Of a stretch of 64,000 nucleotides of DNA, positions 1-10,291 are shown piece by piece. Both the position numbers and the translations under genes were made by a program. The DNA is from Cupriavidus sp. 2SB (GTDB lineage Bacteria > Pseudomonadota > Gammaproteobacteria > Burkholderiales > Burkholderiaceae): contig NZ_SCMX01000005.1 of assembly GCF_005503625.1 (NCBI RefSeq), positions 62,001 through 126,000 of the forward strand. Reading direction: 5' to 3'. How positions within the stretch are numbered: the stretch's first letter is position 1; each line of letters opens with the position of its first letter. The notes below the pieces were generated by a model. It searched no databases. It worked only from the letters and a program-made list of their open reading frames with translations, and was not told where the DNA came from.

Positions 1-1496
1 GTCCACGGCGAATGCCGGTCGGCCTCGTCGATGCGCCGCTCTTTCGACTCGCGCTCCAGCAACGCGGCCACAGCCAGCGCAATCGATTCGATGCCTGCCG
101 ATTTTTGCGGCGGGAACAGCGTGGCCTGATTGCGTTCGATGAGACCCGTATCGAGATCGGCCGTGCGGAAGGCGTCGGACTTGATCAGTCGCTGCAGGAA
201 CGCCACGTTCGTCGACAACCCCACCACGTGATAGTGCGCCAGCGCCTGGCTCATGCGATGCAGTGCTTCATCGCGATCGCGGCCCCAGACGATCAGCTTG
301 GCGATCATCGGATCATAGAACGGGCTGATGGTGTCGCCCTCGCGCACACCGGCATCGATACGCACGCCCGCCGGGCCATGCGCATCGCCGCCGCGCATGA
401 ACTGCACCGCTGGCGGCGTACGCATGAAGCGCAGCGTGCCGGTGGATGGCAGGAAACCCTTCTCCGGATTCTCGGCGTAGATGCGCGCTTCCAGCGCATG
501 GCCGTCGATGCGTAGTTGCTCCTGCGTGAGCGGCAATGCTTCACCGCATGCCACGCGCAGTTGCCACTCCACAAGGTCCTGCCCCGTGATCATTTCGGTG
601 ACCGGATGCTCCACCTGCAGGCGCGTGTTCATCTCCATGAAGTAGAACGAACCGTCCTGATTGGCGATGAACTCGACCGTGCCCGCGCCCACATAACCCA
701 CGGCGCGCGCCGCGGCTACGGCTGCCTCACCCATTGCGCGGCGACGCTCTTCAGTCATGCCCGGCGCAGGCGCTTCTTCCAATACTTTCTGATGGCGACG
801 CTGCACCGAGCAGTCGCGCTCGAACAGGTAGACGCAGTTGCCGAGCGTATCGGCAAACACCTGGATCTCGATATGGCGCGGACGCGTCAGGTATTTTTCG
901 ACGAGCACCTTGTCGTCGCCGAAGCTGGCCAGCGCCTCGCGCTTGACCGATGCCAGCGCAGCCTCGAAGCCCTCGCCCGCATCCACCACGCGCATGCCCT
1001 TGCCACCGCCACCGGCGCTGGCCTTGAGCAGCACCGGATAGCCGATGCCGTCGGCCTCGCGCCGCAGCAGCGCGGCGTCCTGATCTTCGCCGTGATAGCC
1101 AGGCACCAGCGGCACTGCAGCTTTTTCCATCAACTGCTTGGCCGCGCTCTTGCTGCCCATCGCGTGGATGGCTTCGGCAGGCGGGCCGATGAAGACGAGA
1201 CCCGCTTCCGCGCAGGCGCGTGCGAAATCCTCGTTCTCCGAAAGAAAGCCGTAGCCCGGGTGGATGGCCTGGGCGCCGGTCTCCTTCGCCATCTCGATGA
1301 TGTGGTCCGCGCGCAGATAGCTGTCGCGCGCGGCCGGGCCGCCGATATGCACGGCCTCGTCGCAAAACGCGACATGCCGTGCGTCGGCGTCTGCGTCCGA
1401 ATACACGGCCACCGTGCGAATGCCAAGGCGACGGCACGTGGCCGCTACCCGGCAGGCAATCTCGCCACGGTTGGCGATCAGGATCTTGTTGAACAT
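1..1496 (-). CDS. liuD: Methylcrotonyl-CoA carboxylase biotin-carboxylase/biotin-carrier subunit, partial
   Basis: The protein starts MFNKILIANRGEIACRV, the standard opening of an acyl-CoA carboxylase alpha subunit. It has the ATP-grasp glycine loop GGGGKGMRVV and the EMNTRLQVEHPVTE segment near residue 295. About 498 residues lie in the window; the biotinyl C-terminus is cut off at base 1. A strong Shine-Dalgarno (GGGAGGAG) precedes the ATG. By family, the subunit carboxylates its own biotin with ATP and bicarbonate. Substrate assignment to 3-methylcrotonyl-CoA is inferred from the liuA, liuB and liuC genes upstream on the same strand. An acetyl- or propionyl-CoA enzyme would look similar in sequence alone. 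Confidence 0.88.
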   Translation of the reverse strand, partial: MFNKILIANRGEIACRVAATCRRLGIRTVAVYSDADADARHVAFCDEAVHIGGPAARDSYLRADHIIEMAKETGAQAIHPGYGFLSENEDFARACAEAGLVFIGPPAEAIHAMGSKSAAKQLMEKAAVPLVPGYHGEDQDAALLRREADGIGYPVLLKASAGGGGKGMRVVDAGEGFEAALASVKREALASFGDDKVLVEKYLTRPRHIEIQVFADTLGNCVYLFERDCSVQRRHQKVLEEAPAPGMTEERRRAMGEAAVAAARAVGYVGAGTVEFIANQDGSFYFMEMNTRLQVEHPVTEMITGQDLVEWQLRVACGEALPLTQEQLRIDGHALEARIYAENPEKGFLPSTGTLRFMRTPPAVQFMRGGDAHGPAGVRIDAGVREGDTISPFYDPMIAKLIVWGRDRDEALHRMSQALAHYHVVGLSTNVAFLQRLIKSDAFRTADLDTGLIERNQATLFPPQKSAGIESIALAVAALLERESKERRIDEADRHSPW

Positions 1497-1559
1497 GGCT
1501 CCTCCCTTGTTGTCTCCGGTCGGCGAGCCAGCGTCCTCAGATCGGCAAACCCTCTCCTG

Positions 1560-2600
1560 TTATCCCGCGTAGCCTTCCGCGCGGATGTCCAGGCGTGCCA
1601 GCAGTGCGCGGTCGCGATCTGCCTGCGGGTTGCCGGTCGTCAGCAGCCTTTCGCCGTAGAAAATGGAATTGGCGCCGGCCATGAAGCACAGCGCCTGCAA
1701 TGCTTCGTCCATGGCCTCGCGGCCAGCGGACAGGCGCACCATTGCGCGCGGCATCGTGATGCGTGCCACCGCAATCGTGCGTACGAACTCGAACGGGTCC
1801 AGCGCTTCGGTGCCCGCCAGCGGCGTGCCCTCGACCTGCACCAGGTTGTTGATGGGCACCGACTCCGGATACGGGTCCATGTTCGCCAGTTGCGCGATCA
1901 GGCCCGCCCGCGCCGCGCGCGATTCGCCCATGCCCACGATGCCACCGCAGCAAACATTGATGCCTGCCTCGCGCACGTGGCCGATGGTGTCGAGCCGGTC
2001 CTGATACGTGCGCGTGGTGATGATCTTGCCGTAGAACTCCGGCGAGGTATCGAGGTTGTGGTTGTAGTAATCGAGGCCCGCGTCCTTCAGGCGCAGTGCC
2101 TGTTCGGCCTTCAGCATGCCCAGCGTGACGCAGGTCTCCAGGCCCATGGCCTTCACCTCGCGCACCATGTCGATCACGGGCTCCAGGTGACGCTCCTTCG
2201 GGCTGCGCCATGCGGCACCCATGCAGAAGCGCGTGGCACCGTTAGCCTTGGCGGCGCGCGCGGCGTCGAGCACGGCGTCCAGTTCCATCAGCTTCTCGGC
2301 CTTCACATCGGTATCGTGGTGCGCGCTCTGCGGGCAGTAGCCGCAATCCTCTTCGCAGCCGCCGGTCTTGATCGACAGCAGCGTGGACAGTTGCACGGTG
2401 TTGGCGTCGAAGTTCTCGCGATGCACTTGCTGCGCGCGGAACAACAGGTCGTTGAACGGCAGCGCAAACAGCGCGGCCACATCGTCCACGCGCCAGGCAT
2501 CGGTGTCCTTCGATGCCGCGGCAGCGATATTGCGAGCCGATTGGCGCAGGGCATCGGCGGAGATGGAGGCGACGGTTTGTTCTTGAGCGATTTGAGTCAT
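1560..2600 (-). CDS. bioB: Biotin synthase
   Basis: Radical-SAM enzyme that inserts sulfur into dethiobiotin to make biotin. The CxxxCxxC motif that binds the 4Fe-4S/SAM cluster is CEEDCGYC, Cys82, Cys86 and Cys89, followed by [11 protein letters not shown]. Length of 346 residues is normal for the family. It is the last gene of bioAFDB, 33 bases after bioD, and is followed after 63 bases by liuD. No clear Shine-Dalgarno is visible before the ATG, so translation may depend on the upstream genes. Confidence 0.97.
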   Translation of the reverse strand: MTQIAQEQTVASISADALRQSARNIAAAASKDTDAWRVDDVAALFALPFNDLLFRAQQVHRENFDANTVQLSTLLSIKTGGCEEDCGYCPQSAHHDTDVKAEKLMELDAVLDAARAAKANGATRFCMGAAWRSPKERHLEPVIDMVREVKAMGLETCVTLGMLKAEQALRLKDAGLDYYNHNLDTSPEFYGKIITTRTYQDRLDTIGHVREAGINVCCGGIVGMGESRAARAGLIAQLANMDPYPESVPINNLVQVEGTPLAGTEALDPFEFVRTIAVARITMPRAMVRLSAGREAMDEALQALCFMAGANSIFYGERLLTTGNPQADRDRALLARLDIRAEGYAG

Positions 2601-2633
2601 GATCGGTATTTCGTATTCTGTTCGTGGGGCGCG

Positions 2634-3392
2634 TCAGACGTGACGCTGCGCGGAAGTGGTGGCGAAGGCGCCGGCCTGCGGGCCATCCAGCAATGGCCTG
2701 AGATCGAGATGCTGCGCGGCGACGGCCGGGGCCACCTGCCAGGGCAGTTCGCCAAGCAGCGGCGCGTCCAGCGCATCCTGCAGCGTGACGATGTTCTCGG
2801 TGGGTAGCAGCATGTCCGGATCGATGCGGTTGGCGATCCATCCCGCCAGCCGCAGGCCGCGCGAACGGATCGCCTCGGCGGTCAGCATCGCGTGGCTCAG
2901 GCAGCCCAGGCGCACGCCCACCACCATGATCACGGGCAGGTCCAGCATCACGGCCAGATCGGCCGTGTTCCAGCGCGCCGCGCCCACATCGAGCGGCACG
3001 ATAAAGCCGCCCACCCCTTCCACTACCACTGCCTCGGCCTGCCGACGCAAGCCATCGAATGCCAGGCGGATCGGACCGCGCGTGATGCGCTCCCCTTCGA
3101 GCGCGGCAGCCAGATGCGGCGATGCCGGCGTGCGGAAGAAGAACGGGCACATCTCGTCCTGCGGCACGATGACCGAACCCGCTGCGCGCAACTGGTCCAC
3201 ATCGTCGTTCTGCCACACATCGTCGAGCCACTCGCCACCTGCCGCGATGGGCTTCATGCCGACGGTGCTATAGCCCACGCCATGCAGCGCATGCAGCAAC
3301 GTGGCCGTAGCGTGCGTCTTGCCCACGCCGGTATCGGTGCCGGTCACAAAGCAGGCAAAGCGCTCGGGCCGGTTCTCAATGATTCGGCTCAT
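2634..3392 (-). CDS. bioD: Dethiobiotin synthetase
   Basis: ATP-dependent carboxylase that closes the ureido ring of dethiobiotin from 7,8-diaminopelargonate. The P-loop GTDTGVGKT is at residues 18-26. The segment [12 protein letters not shown] matches the substrate-binding VEGAGG region of the family. Length is 252 residues. Its ATG overlaps the bioF stop by four bases (ATGA), so the two are probably translationally coupled. Confidence 0.96.
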   Translation of the reverse strand: MSRIIENRPERFACFVTGTDTGVGKTHATATLLHALHGVGYSTVGMKPIAAGGEWLDDVWQNDDVDQLRAAGSVIVPQDEMCPFFFRTPASPHLAAALEGERITRGPIRLAFDGLRRQAEAVVVEGVGGFIVPLDVGAARWNTADLAVMLDLPVIMVVGVRLGCLSHAMLTAEAIRSRGLRLAGWIANRIDPDMLLPTENIVTLQDALDAPLLGELPWQVAPAVAAQHLDLRPLLDGPQAGAFATTSAQRHV

Positions 3393-4624
3393 GCGGCCTC
3401 CCTGTGTGGCGCGGATGTGGCATGCGCCGGCACCAGGCGTGCGATCGCATCGACCAGGCGCGCCACATCCTGTTCCGTATGCGAGGCCGACAACGTGATG
3501 CGTAGCCGCGCCGTTCCTGCCGGCACCGTCGGCGGACGAATCGCACCGACCCGGAGCCCTTCCGCTTCCAGCGCGGCGGACAGCGCCAGCGCGGCGGCGT
3601 TGTCACCGACGATCAACGGCTGGATGGCAGTCTCGCTTTCGCCCAGTGTCCATCCCGCTTGCGCGGCCAGTTCACCCAGACCGTTGCGCAATTGCGCGAT
3701 CAGATCGGCCAGATGCGCGCGACGGCACTCGCCTTCCTCGCCCGCGATGATGTCGAGGCTGGTCAGCAACGCGTGCGCCACGGCAGGCGGCGCAGCCGTG
3801 GTGTAGATGTACGGACGCGCCGTGTTCACCAGATGCTCGATGATCGTCGCGTGCGCGGCCACGAACGCACCGGCCACGCCAGCGGCCTTGCCGAGCGTGC
3901 CGATGTAGATCAGCCGCTCCGAGCGCAGGTTCAGATGTTCGAACACGCCCCGGCCATGCGCGCCGAGCACGCCAAAACCGTGCGCATCGTCGACGATGAT
4001 CCACGCGTCATGCTGTTCGGCCAGCGCCAGCAGTTCGGTGAGCGGTGCGATATCACCATCCATGCTGAACACGCTGTCGGTGACGATCAGCTTGAGCTTG
4101 CTCGCGCTGTTCCGCAGCAATGCATCGAGCGCGGCGGTGTCCCCATGCGGATAGCGTTGCACGTCGGCCTTCGCCAGCCGCGCGCCATCGATCAGCGAGG
4201 CATGGTTCAGCGTCTCGCAGAACAGCGTGGCGCCTGCTGTACCGAGCGACGTCAGCACGGACAGGTTCGCCATGTAGCCCGTGCAGAAGTACAGCGCCTG
4301 CGCCTGCGGGATATGCGGCGACAGCCAACGCGCGAGTTCGTGTTCGAGCTGCGCATGGGCCAGCGAATGACCGCTGACCAGATGCGAGGCGCCACTGCCC
4401 GCGCCATAGCGATGCGCGCCTTCGGCCAGTGCATGCGCGATGGAAGGATGATTCGCGAGGCCGAGGTAATCGTTGCTGCAGAACGTCAGCAGCGGCTGCG
4501 GCTCGGCATCGATGGCGCCTACGGACTGGTGCGGCGCGCACGCGGTATGCGCGATGCGGCGGCGGCGCGTCAGCGCCTGCGCCTCGCGCTCGGCGGCGGC
4601 CTGTTGCAGGAGATCAAGCAGCAT
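3389..4624 (-). CDS. bioF: 8-amino-7-oxononanoate synthase
   Basis: PLP-dependent enzyme that joins pimeloyl thioester and L-alanine. The DDAHGFG motif (around residue 213) and the lysine of GTLGKAAG (Lys246) that holds PLP are both present. I chose the ATG at 4624 (411 residues) because AGGAGA lies seven bases upstream. A longer in-frame start at 4642 lacks such a site. The gene overlaps the end of bioA by 11 bases. Confidence 0.95.
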   Translation of the reverse strand: MLLDLLQQAAAEREAQALTRRRRIAHTACAPHQSVGAIDAEPQPLLTFCSNDYLGLANHPSIAHALAEGAHRYGAGSGASHLVSGHSLAHAQLEHELARWLSPHIPQAQALYFCTGYMANLSVLTSLGTAGATLFCETLNHASLIDGARLAKADVQRYPHGDTAALDALLRNSASKLKLIVTDSVFSMDGDIAPLTELLALAEQHDAWIIVDDAHGFGVLGAHGRGVFEHLNLRSERLIYIGTLGKAAGVAGAFVAAHATIIEHLVNTARPYIYTTAAPPAVAHALLTSLDIIAGEEGECRRAHLADLIAQLRNGLGELAAQAGWTLGESETAIQPLIVGDNAAALALSAALEAEGLRVGAIRPPTVPAGTARLRITLSASHTEQDVARLVDAIARLVPAHATSAPHREAA

Positions 4625-6017
4625 GGCGAGTCTCCTGTTCATCTTGCTGCGGACCGAGCACCGATTGCAGCGTCGCCAGCAGTTGTTCGCCGAGCCAGTT
4701 CGCCAGCGCGGCGTCGAAGACGTACGGCGGCATCACGTACAGCGTGTTGCCGATCGGACGCGCCAGCACGCCATGTGCACGTGCGGCGATGTGGAAGCGC
4801 GCGGCAAAGTCCGCACCGGCTGCATCGGCATCGACATCCGCCGCCCAGATCAGTCCACGCTGGCGTACGTTGCTGACGCGCGCATCGGCGGCAATACCGG
4901 CCATCGCATCGGCCAACCACTGTGCGCGGTCGCGGTTGTGTGCGAGCACATTGTCCTGCTCGAACAGGTCGAGCGTGGCGAGCGCGGCGCGGCACGCCAG
5001 CGGATTGCCCGTGTACGAGTGCGAATGCAGGAAGCTGCGTGCTATGTCATCGGCCACAAATGCACGCTGGATTTCCGGGCGCGACAGCACGAGCGACAGC
5101 GGCAGATAGCCACCGGTGATGCCTTTCGACAGGCACAGGAAATCGGGCCATGCATGCGGGGGCACGGGCTCGCCATCGCGCGTCTGCTCCCACGCGAAGA
5201 AGGTGCCGGTGCGGCCGCAGCCTACCGCGATTTCATCGGCGATCAGGTGGATGCGATAGCGGTCGCACAGTGCACGTGCGCCATCCAGATACGACGGGTC
5301 GTACATCGCCATGCCCGCCGCGCCCTGCACCAGCGGCTCGACGATCAACGCGGCGATCTGGCCCGCGCGCTCGCGCAGCAGGGTTTCCAGTTCGGCCAGC
5401 GCGCGTGCGGCCACATCGGCGGCGGTTTCGTCGCCCGCGGCCTGACGCGCATCGGGCGACATCACCACATGGGCGCGTCGCGTCAGCGGATCGTAGGCAT
5501 CGCGGAAGATTTCCACGTCGGTGACGGCCAGTGCGCCGACCGTCTCGCCGTGATAGCCATGGCGCAGGCACACGAACTCGCGCTTGGTGGCGAGGCCAGT
5601 GTTGCGCCAGTAGTGAAAGCTCATCTTCAGCGCGATCTCGACCGCCGATGCGCCGTCCGAGGCATAGAACGCATTGCCGAGTGCATGGCCGGTGAGCGCG
5701 GACAACCGTTCGGCAAGTTCCACCGCCGGCGCATGCGTGCAGCCGGCCAGCATCACATGTTCGAGCGTTTGCAGTTGTGCGGTCAGCGCCGCGTTGATGC
5801 GCGGATTGGCATGGCCGAACAGATTGACCCACCAGGAACTGATGGCGTCGAAATAACGATGGCCGTCGGTATCGACCAGCCACGGGCCGTCACCACTGGC
5901 GATAGCCAGCGGCGGCTCGTTGCTGGCCGCATCGGGCCGCAGGCGCGTACACGGATGCCACACGGCACGCTGGCTGCGTGCGGCAAGCGTCTGTGTCTGG
6001 GGGACAGGATGTGTCAA
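4614..6017 (-). CDS. bioA: Adenosylmethionine-8-amino-7-oxononanoate aminotransferase
   Basis: Class III PLP aminotransferase that makes 7,8-diaminopelargonate using SAM as amino donor. [12 protein letters not shown] and the PLP lysine in [15 protein letters not shown] are visible. The preferred start is a TTG at 6017: AAGGAGG is placed just upstream and the protein then begins (M)THPVPQTQT, giving 467 residues. An upstream in-frame start at 6122 would add 35 low-complexity residues and has no ribosome-binding site. It opens the bioAFDB cluster and follows a 409-base non-coding gap after liuC. Confidence 0.94.
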   Translation of the reverse strand: MTHPVPQTQTLAARSQRAVWHPCTRLRPDAASNEPPLAIASGDGPWLVDTDGHRYFDAISSWWVNLFGHANPRINAALTAQLQTLEHVMLAGCTHAPAVELAERLSALTGHALGNAFYASDGASAVEIALKMSFHYWRNTGLATKREFVCLRHGYHGETVGALAVTDVEIFRDAYDPLTRRAHVVMSPDARQAAGDETAADVAARALAELETLLRERAGQIAALIVEPLVQGAAGMAMYDPSYLDGARALCDRYRIHLIADEIAVGCGRTGTFFAWEQTRDGEPVPPHAWPDFLCLSKGITGGYLPLSLVLSRPEIQRAFVADDIARSFLHSHSYTGNPLACRAALATLDLFEQDNVLAHNRDRAQWLADAMAGIAADARVSNVRQRGLIWAADVDADAAGADFAARFHIAARAHGVLARPIGNTLYVMPPYVFDAALANWLGEQLLATLQSVLGPQQDEQETRHAA

Positions 6018-6426
6018 TGGACCCTCCTTGGAATAACCATGAGCCACGCCACCGGCGGTAGGTGCCGGGTGGTGATGGCTTTGGGGAAGCTCATGGTAGG
6101 AAGGGGCATTGGGTATTGGCAAATCTGCGGTCGTGCGGCGTTTATCGACGGATTAGAAGAGGAAGCGCGAAGTTGGTGGCGTTCGTGGTTTGTATGTCAC
6201 TTGGGTGTGGCGTTTGGACGCTAACTTTCGGCATTTATTTGTTGTGCTGTCCCTTGCTCGCTGCTGGTTTGCTCCCCTCTCCCGCGAAGTGGGAGAGGGG
6301 CGGGGGAGAGGGCCAGCGGTTCTAAATGCGATATGTCAGCAAGCAGAGCCTCTTGCCCTCTCCCCCAACCCCTCTCCCGCCTTGCGGGAGAGGGGAGCAA
6401 AAAACCGAGGGGAGATCAATACACAC
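6018..6426. other. Non-coding gap between liuC and bioA
   Basis: This 409-base stretch holds no convincing gene. Its right half is the composite palindromic repeat at 6271-6399. The left part, 6018-6270, would be the leader of bioA if the bio genes have their own promoter. I found no clear -35/-10 pair or operator-like palindrome there. It is the largest gap in the liu/bio strand and so the most likely place for transcription to be separated. Confidence 0.6.
6271..6399 (+). repeat. Composite palindromic repeat, copy 1
   Basis: Two GC-rich hairpin arms of about 43 bases, in inverted orientation, flank a core of about 40 bases. The arms are built from CTCCCCTCTCCCGC and its complement. The core ends GTCAGCAAGCAGAGCCTC. 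The left arm carries CGGGGGAGAGGGC and the right arm CCCCCAACCCC, so the element has a direction. The same element recurs at 28711-28839 in the same orientation and at 43440-43564 inverted. Short reading frames inside it are not genes. Confidence 0.9.
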
Positions 6427-7212
6427 TCAAACCTTCCAGCTCGCCGCCCGTTTCTCCAGAAACGACCGCACCCCTTCCCGTCCTTCCTCCGACGACCGGA
6501 TCGATGCAATCCGGTTTGCCGTATCCGCCAGCAAATCCCCATCGATCTCCCGCCCCGACACTTCCTGCACCAGCCGCTTGCTTTCGCGCACGGCGTTCGG
6601 GCTGTTGCCGATCAGCGTGGCGGCGATCTCGGCCACTTTCTCGTCGAGTGCCTGCGGCGATGCCACCGCGTGAACAAAGCCCAGCCGCAGCGCTTCCGCC
6701 GCATCGAAACGTTCGGCCGTGATGAAGTAGCGGCGCGACGCCTGCTCCCCCATTGCGCGAATCACGTACGGGCTGATCGTCGCCGGCAGCAGGCCCAGCT
6801 TCGCTTCCGACAGACAGAAGTGCGCCGACTCCGCTGCCACCGCGATATCGCAGGCGGCCACCAGGCCCATGCCCCCGGCATAGGTGTCGCCTTGCACGCG
6901 TGCGATTACGGGCTTGGGGCAGGACCAGATCGTGTGCAACATCTGCGCCAGCGTGAGCGCGTCGGCGCGATTCTCGTCGTCCGAGTAACCGGCCATCTTC
7001 TTCATCCAGTTCAGGTCGGCGCCCGCGCAGAAGGCTGGACCATTGCCGGTCAGCACGATGGCGCGCACCTCGGGCGTATCGCCCAGCGCGCGGAAGGCGC
7101 CGGTCAGTTCGGCGATGACCGTTTCATTGAACGCGTTGCGCACATCGGGACGGTTCAGCGTGACCGTGGCGAGGTGGCGTTCGGCCGTGACCGTCAGCGT
7201 CGTGAATTGCAT
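6427..7212 (-). CDS. liuC: Methylglutaconyl-CoA hydratase (enoyl-CoA hydratase family)
   Basis: Crotonase-fold protein of 261 residues. The oxyanion-hole segments GNGPAFCAGADLNWM and DTYAGGMGLVAACDIAVA are visible. In leucine catabolism this enzyme hydrates 3-methylglutaconyl-CoA, the product of the LiuB/LiuD carboxylase. The start at 7212 (MQFTTLTV) is preceded by GGAGAG. Assignment within the crotonase family rests on its place between liuB and liuD. Confidence 0.87.
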   Translation of the reverse strand: MQFTTLTVTAERHLATVTLNRPDVRNAFNETVIAELTGAFRALGDTPEVRAIVLTGNGPAFCAGADLNWMKKMAGYSDDENRADALTLAQMLHTIWSCPKPVIARVQGDTYAGGMGLVAACDIAVAAESAHFCLSEAKLGLLPATISPYVIRAMGEQASRRYFITAERFDAAEALRLGFVHAVASPQALDEKVAEIAATLIGNSPNAVRESKRLVQEVSGREIDGDLLADTANRIASIRSSEEGREGVRSFLEKRAASWKV

Positions 7213-7235
7213 GTCTCTCTCCGTGTTCGGAATCG

Positions 7236-8162
7236 TTATGAAGTCTGCTCGACCGTGCCCGTCGTGGCGGAACTCTCGCGCTCGGGCAGGTCGTCGAACG
7301 GCAGTCCCAGTTGGCGGAAGAACGCGCCTACCTCGGGCAGCCACAGCGCCAGCCCCTTGCGGCTGCTGAACAGCTTGTGCGAATCGGTTTCAAACTCGCC
7401 GACATCGATAAAGCGCGCATCTGCCGCGCGGCCCGTCGCGTAGGACTTGTAGTTGTTGAACATGCGCTCCGGTAGCGGCCACGGCCAGAAGCTGTCGTTG
7501 TCGCCATAGATCCAGAGCGAGGGATAGCGCGCCGTGCGGCCATAGTCACCAAAGGCATCGATCAGGCCGTTCTCCCAGCCCGGGCACTTGTCGTTGCGCA
7601 GGCCGCCCGCAAAATTCACCACGCCGAGCACACCCGGATAGCCGATGGCCGACAGCGCCATGGTCGACAACCCGCCATACGATTGGCCGACCACGACAAT
7701 GCGCAGCGGGTCCACGTAGGGGCGCTGCACGAGGTAGTCGAGCGCCGCCACCACATCCTCGGCCTGCTTTATGCCATTGGCATGAAAGTCGCACCCGCCC
7801 CCCACATAGACGCCGCCCGATTTCGAGAAGCCCTGCCGCATCGGCAGCGCCACCGCGTAACCGCGCCGCAGGAACTCGGCCGTCTGCGCCTCGAAGCGCG
7901 CGCGCCCCTGAAACGCGGGCTTGCCCGGCGACTTGCCGTGGTTGATCACCACGAGCGGAAACGGTCCCATCCCGGCCGGGCGGAAGATCGTCGTCTCCAG
8001 ATTGATCGTCCTGTCCTGCCCCGTCTTCGGCACCATCACCACCTGCTCGATCACATGCGGCGGCAACGTGGATTGCGCGATGCTCACACCGCACCACGCC
8101 ATGCCCGCCGCAGCGGCCAGCAGGAGCGTGAAAGCGCGGACGGAGGCAACAGCTCGGGACAT
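7236..8162 (-). CDS. Secreted alpha/beta hydrolase, dienelactone-hydrolase-like
   Basis: About 308 residues with an N-terminal signal peptide ending near GVSIAQS. The nucleophile elbow is GQSYGG, with candidate acid and histidine residues further on (IYGDND and SHKLF). The substrate is unknown. It lies between liuB and liuC, 30 bases after liuB and 23 before liuC, so it is probably co-transcribed. No step of leucine breakdown calls for an exported esterase, so its role here is unexplained. A TTG four codons upstream (8174) is an alternative start. Confidence 0.75.
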   Translation of the reverse strand: MSRAVASVRAFTLLLAAAAGMAWCGVSIAQSTLPPHVIEQVVMVPKTGQDRTINLETTIFRPAGMGPFPLVVINHGKSPGKPAFQGRARFEAQTAEFLRRGYAVALPMRQGFSKSGGVYVGGGCDFHANGIKQAEDVVAALDYLVQRPYVDPLRIVVVGQSYGGLSTMALSAIGYPGVLGVVNFAGGLRNDKCPGWENGLIDAFGDYGRTARYPSLWIYGDNDSFWPWPLPERMFNNYKSYATGRAADARFIDVGEFETDSHKLFSSRKGLALWLPEVGAFFRQLGLPFDDLPERESSATTGTVEQTS

Positions 8163-8192
8163 GACAACAACCAACCTTCAGGAGAAAACGCA

Positions 8193-9800
8193 CTACATGC
8201 GGAAGACGCCGAACTTCATCTCGCCGATCGGCGCATTGAGGCTGGCGGACAAACCAAGGCCGAGTACAGTGCGCGTCTGCGCGGGATCGATGACGCCATC
8301 GTCCCAGAGCCGCGCGCTCGCAAAATACGGATGGCCCTGGTGTTCATACTGCTCGCGGATCGGGGACTTGAACGCTTCCTCTTCGTCGGCGCTCCACTTG
8401 CCGCCCTTGGCCTCGATACCATCGCGGCGCACCGTCGCGAGCACACTCGCGGCCTGCTCGCCACCCATCACCGAAATCCGCGCGTTCGGCCACATCCACA
8501 GGAAACGCGGCGAATACGCGCGGCCACACATGCCGTAATTGCCCGCGCCGAACGAGCCGCCGATGATGACCGTGAACTTCGGCACCTGCGCCGTGGCCAC
8601 TGCCGTGACCATCTTCGCGCCATTGCGCGCGATGCCTTCGTTCTCGTACTTGCGGCCCACCATGAAGCCCGTGATGTTCTGCAGGAACACCAGCGGAATC
8701 TTGCGCTGACAGCACAGTTCGATGAAGTGCGCTCCCTTGAGGGCCGACTCCGAGAACAGGATGCCGTTGTTGGCAATGATGCCCACCGGGTAGCCCCAGA
8801 TCCGCGCGAAGCCGCAGACCAGCGTGGTGCCGTAGCGCGCCTTGAACTCGTCGAACTCGGAGCCATCGACGATGCGCGCGATGACTTCGCGCACGTCATA
8901 CGGCTTGCGCGTATCGGTAGGAATCACACCGTACAGTTCCTCCACCGGATACAGCGGCTCCTGTGGTTCGTGCAATCGGATCTGGTCGGGCTTGCGACGG
9001 TTCAGGTGCTGCACGATATTGCGCGCGAGCGAGAGCGCGTGATGATCGTTCTGCGCGAAGTAGTCGGCCACGCCTGACAGCCGCGTATGCACGTCCGCGC
9101 CGCCGAGATCTTCCGCGCTGACTTCTTCACCGGTAGCCGCCTTCACCAGCGGCGGACCGCCCAAAAAGATCGTGCCCTGGTTCTTGACGATGATCGACTC
9201 GTCGCTCATCGCGGGTACATACGCACCGCCCGCCGTGCACGAACCCATCACCACGGCGATCTGCGGAATGCCCTGCGCGGACAGGTTCGCCTGGTTGAAG
9301 AAGATGCGGCCAAAGTGATCGCGATCGGGAAACACATCGTCCTGATTGGGCAGGTTCGCACCGCCCGAATCCACGAGGTAGATGCACGGCAGGTTGTTCT
9401 GCTCGGCTATCTCCTGCGCGCGGATATGTTTCTTGACCGTCATCGGGTAATACGTGCCACCCTTCACCGTGGCGTCGTTGCAGACGATCACGCACTCCTG
9501 CCCGGCCACGCGACCAATACCGGTGATGATGCCCGCGCCGGGCGCGGCATTGTCGTACATGTCGTACGCGGCCAGTTGCGACAGTTCGAGGAACGGCGTG
9601 CCCGGATCGAGCAGTTGCTGCACGCGGTCACGCGGCAGCAGCTTGCCGCGCCCGAGGTGCTTGTTGCGCGCGTCCTCGCCGCCGCCTTCGGCCAGCTTGG
9701 CGATCTTCTGCCGCAGGTCCGCCACCAGCGCCTGCATCGATTCGGCATTCGCCTTGAACGATTCTGCGCGTGCGTTCAGTTTGGTTTCCAGCGTGGGCAT
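8193..9800 (-). CDS. liuB: Methylcrotonyl-CoA carboxylase carboxyltransferase subunit
   Basis: A 535-residue carboxyltransferase that moves the carboxyl group from biotin to 3-methylcrotonyl-CoA. The paired crotonase-like halves are clear, with [16 protein letters not shown] in the N-terminal half and [16 protein letters not shown] in the C-terminal half. These are typical of the MccB/AccD-like beta subunits of acyl-CoA carboxylases. AGGAAGAG precedes the ATG. It partners with LiuD, whose gene is about 6.7 kb downstream, beyond the biotin genes. Confidence 0.93.
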   Translation of the reverse strand: MPTLETKLNARAESFKANAESMQALVADLRQKIAKLAEGGGEDARNKHLGRGKLLPRDRVQQLLDPGTPFLELSQLAAYDMYDNAAPGAGIITGIGRVAGQECVIVCNDATVKGGTYYPMTVKKHIRAQEIAEQNNLPCIYLVDSGGANLPNQDDVFPDRDHFGRIFFNQANLSAQGIPQIAVVMGSCTAGGAYVPAMSDESIIVKNQGTIFLGGPPLVKAATGEEVSAEDLGGADVHTRLSGVADYFAQNDHHALSLARNIVQHLNRRKPDQIRLHEPQEPLYPVEELYGVIPTDTRKPYDVREVIARIVDGSEFDEFKARYGTTLVCGFARIWGYPVGIIANNGILFSESALKGAHFIELCCQRKIPLVFLQNITGFMVGRKYENEGIARNGAKMVTAVATAQVPKFTVIIGGSFGAGNYGMCGRAYSPRFLWMWPNARISVMGGEQAASVLATVRRDGIEAKGGKWSADEEEAFKSPIREQYEHQGHPYFASARLWDDGVIDPAQTRTVLGLGLSASLNAPIGEMKFGVFRM

Positions 9801-9865
9801 GTCTCTTCCTGTGGATGCTTTTTACGTTGCCTGCTTTTGCCGGGTACTACCTGTACTGCCTTGCT

Positions 9866-10291
9866 TCAATCCTGCTCTTTCAGCTCGCCGTCGATATAGA
9901 GCCAGCGCGCCGGAGTATTCGGCTCGCGCGGCTCGAAGACGAAGCGGCTCAGTTCCTCCATGCGATGCGCGCGCCCGCCCACCTTGTAGCGCGCCACAAA
10001 CGCCACCGTGGCGTGCGTGTCGTCCTGCTGCACGTGCGATTTCACGGTGAGTCCGAGCCAGCGCGTGCCGTTGTCGAACGACAGGTCCTCGGGGCATGTC
10101 GAGACATGCCAGGTCTGCCGCAACCATCCCGCATCGCCCAGCACATAGGCGCTGTAGCGCGAGCGCATCAGCGCCTCTGCCGTGGTCGGCGCCGCTTCGC
10201 CGCGATGGAACCGTCCGCAGCAACTGGCATAGGGTCCGTTGCCGCAGGGGCACGCTGCGGCTGCCGCGTCGGCGGCGCGCTGCTTCGTCAT
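9866..10291 (-). CDS. ychJ: YchJ-family protein with SEC-C zinc motif
   Basis: A 141-residue protein with an N-terminal SEC-C-like motif CPCGNGPYASCCGRFH, in which the cysteines probably bind zinc. It continues with the family segment AEALMRSRYSAYVLG. YchJ proteins (UPF0225) have no firmly established function. The start overlaps the stop of the upstream HAD gene by four bases, and liuB follows after 65 bases. Confidence 0.88.
   Translation of the reverse strand: MTKQRAADAAAAACPCGNGPYASCCGRFHRGEAAPTTAEALMRSRYSAYVLGDAGWLRQTWHVSTCPEDLSFDNGTRWLGLTVKSHVQQDDTHATVAFVARYKVGGRAHRMEELSRFVFEPREPNTPARWLYIDGELKEQD

Noticed and set aside
516-2807. Long plus-strand reading frame of 763 residues
   Set aside because: It runs antisense to bioB, bioD and liuD, has a His/Arg/Ala-rich composition typical of shadows in high-GC DNA, and shows no family motif.
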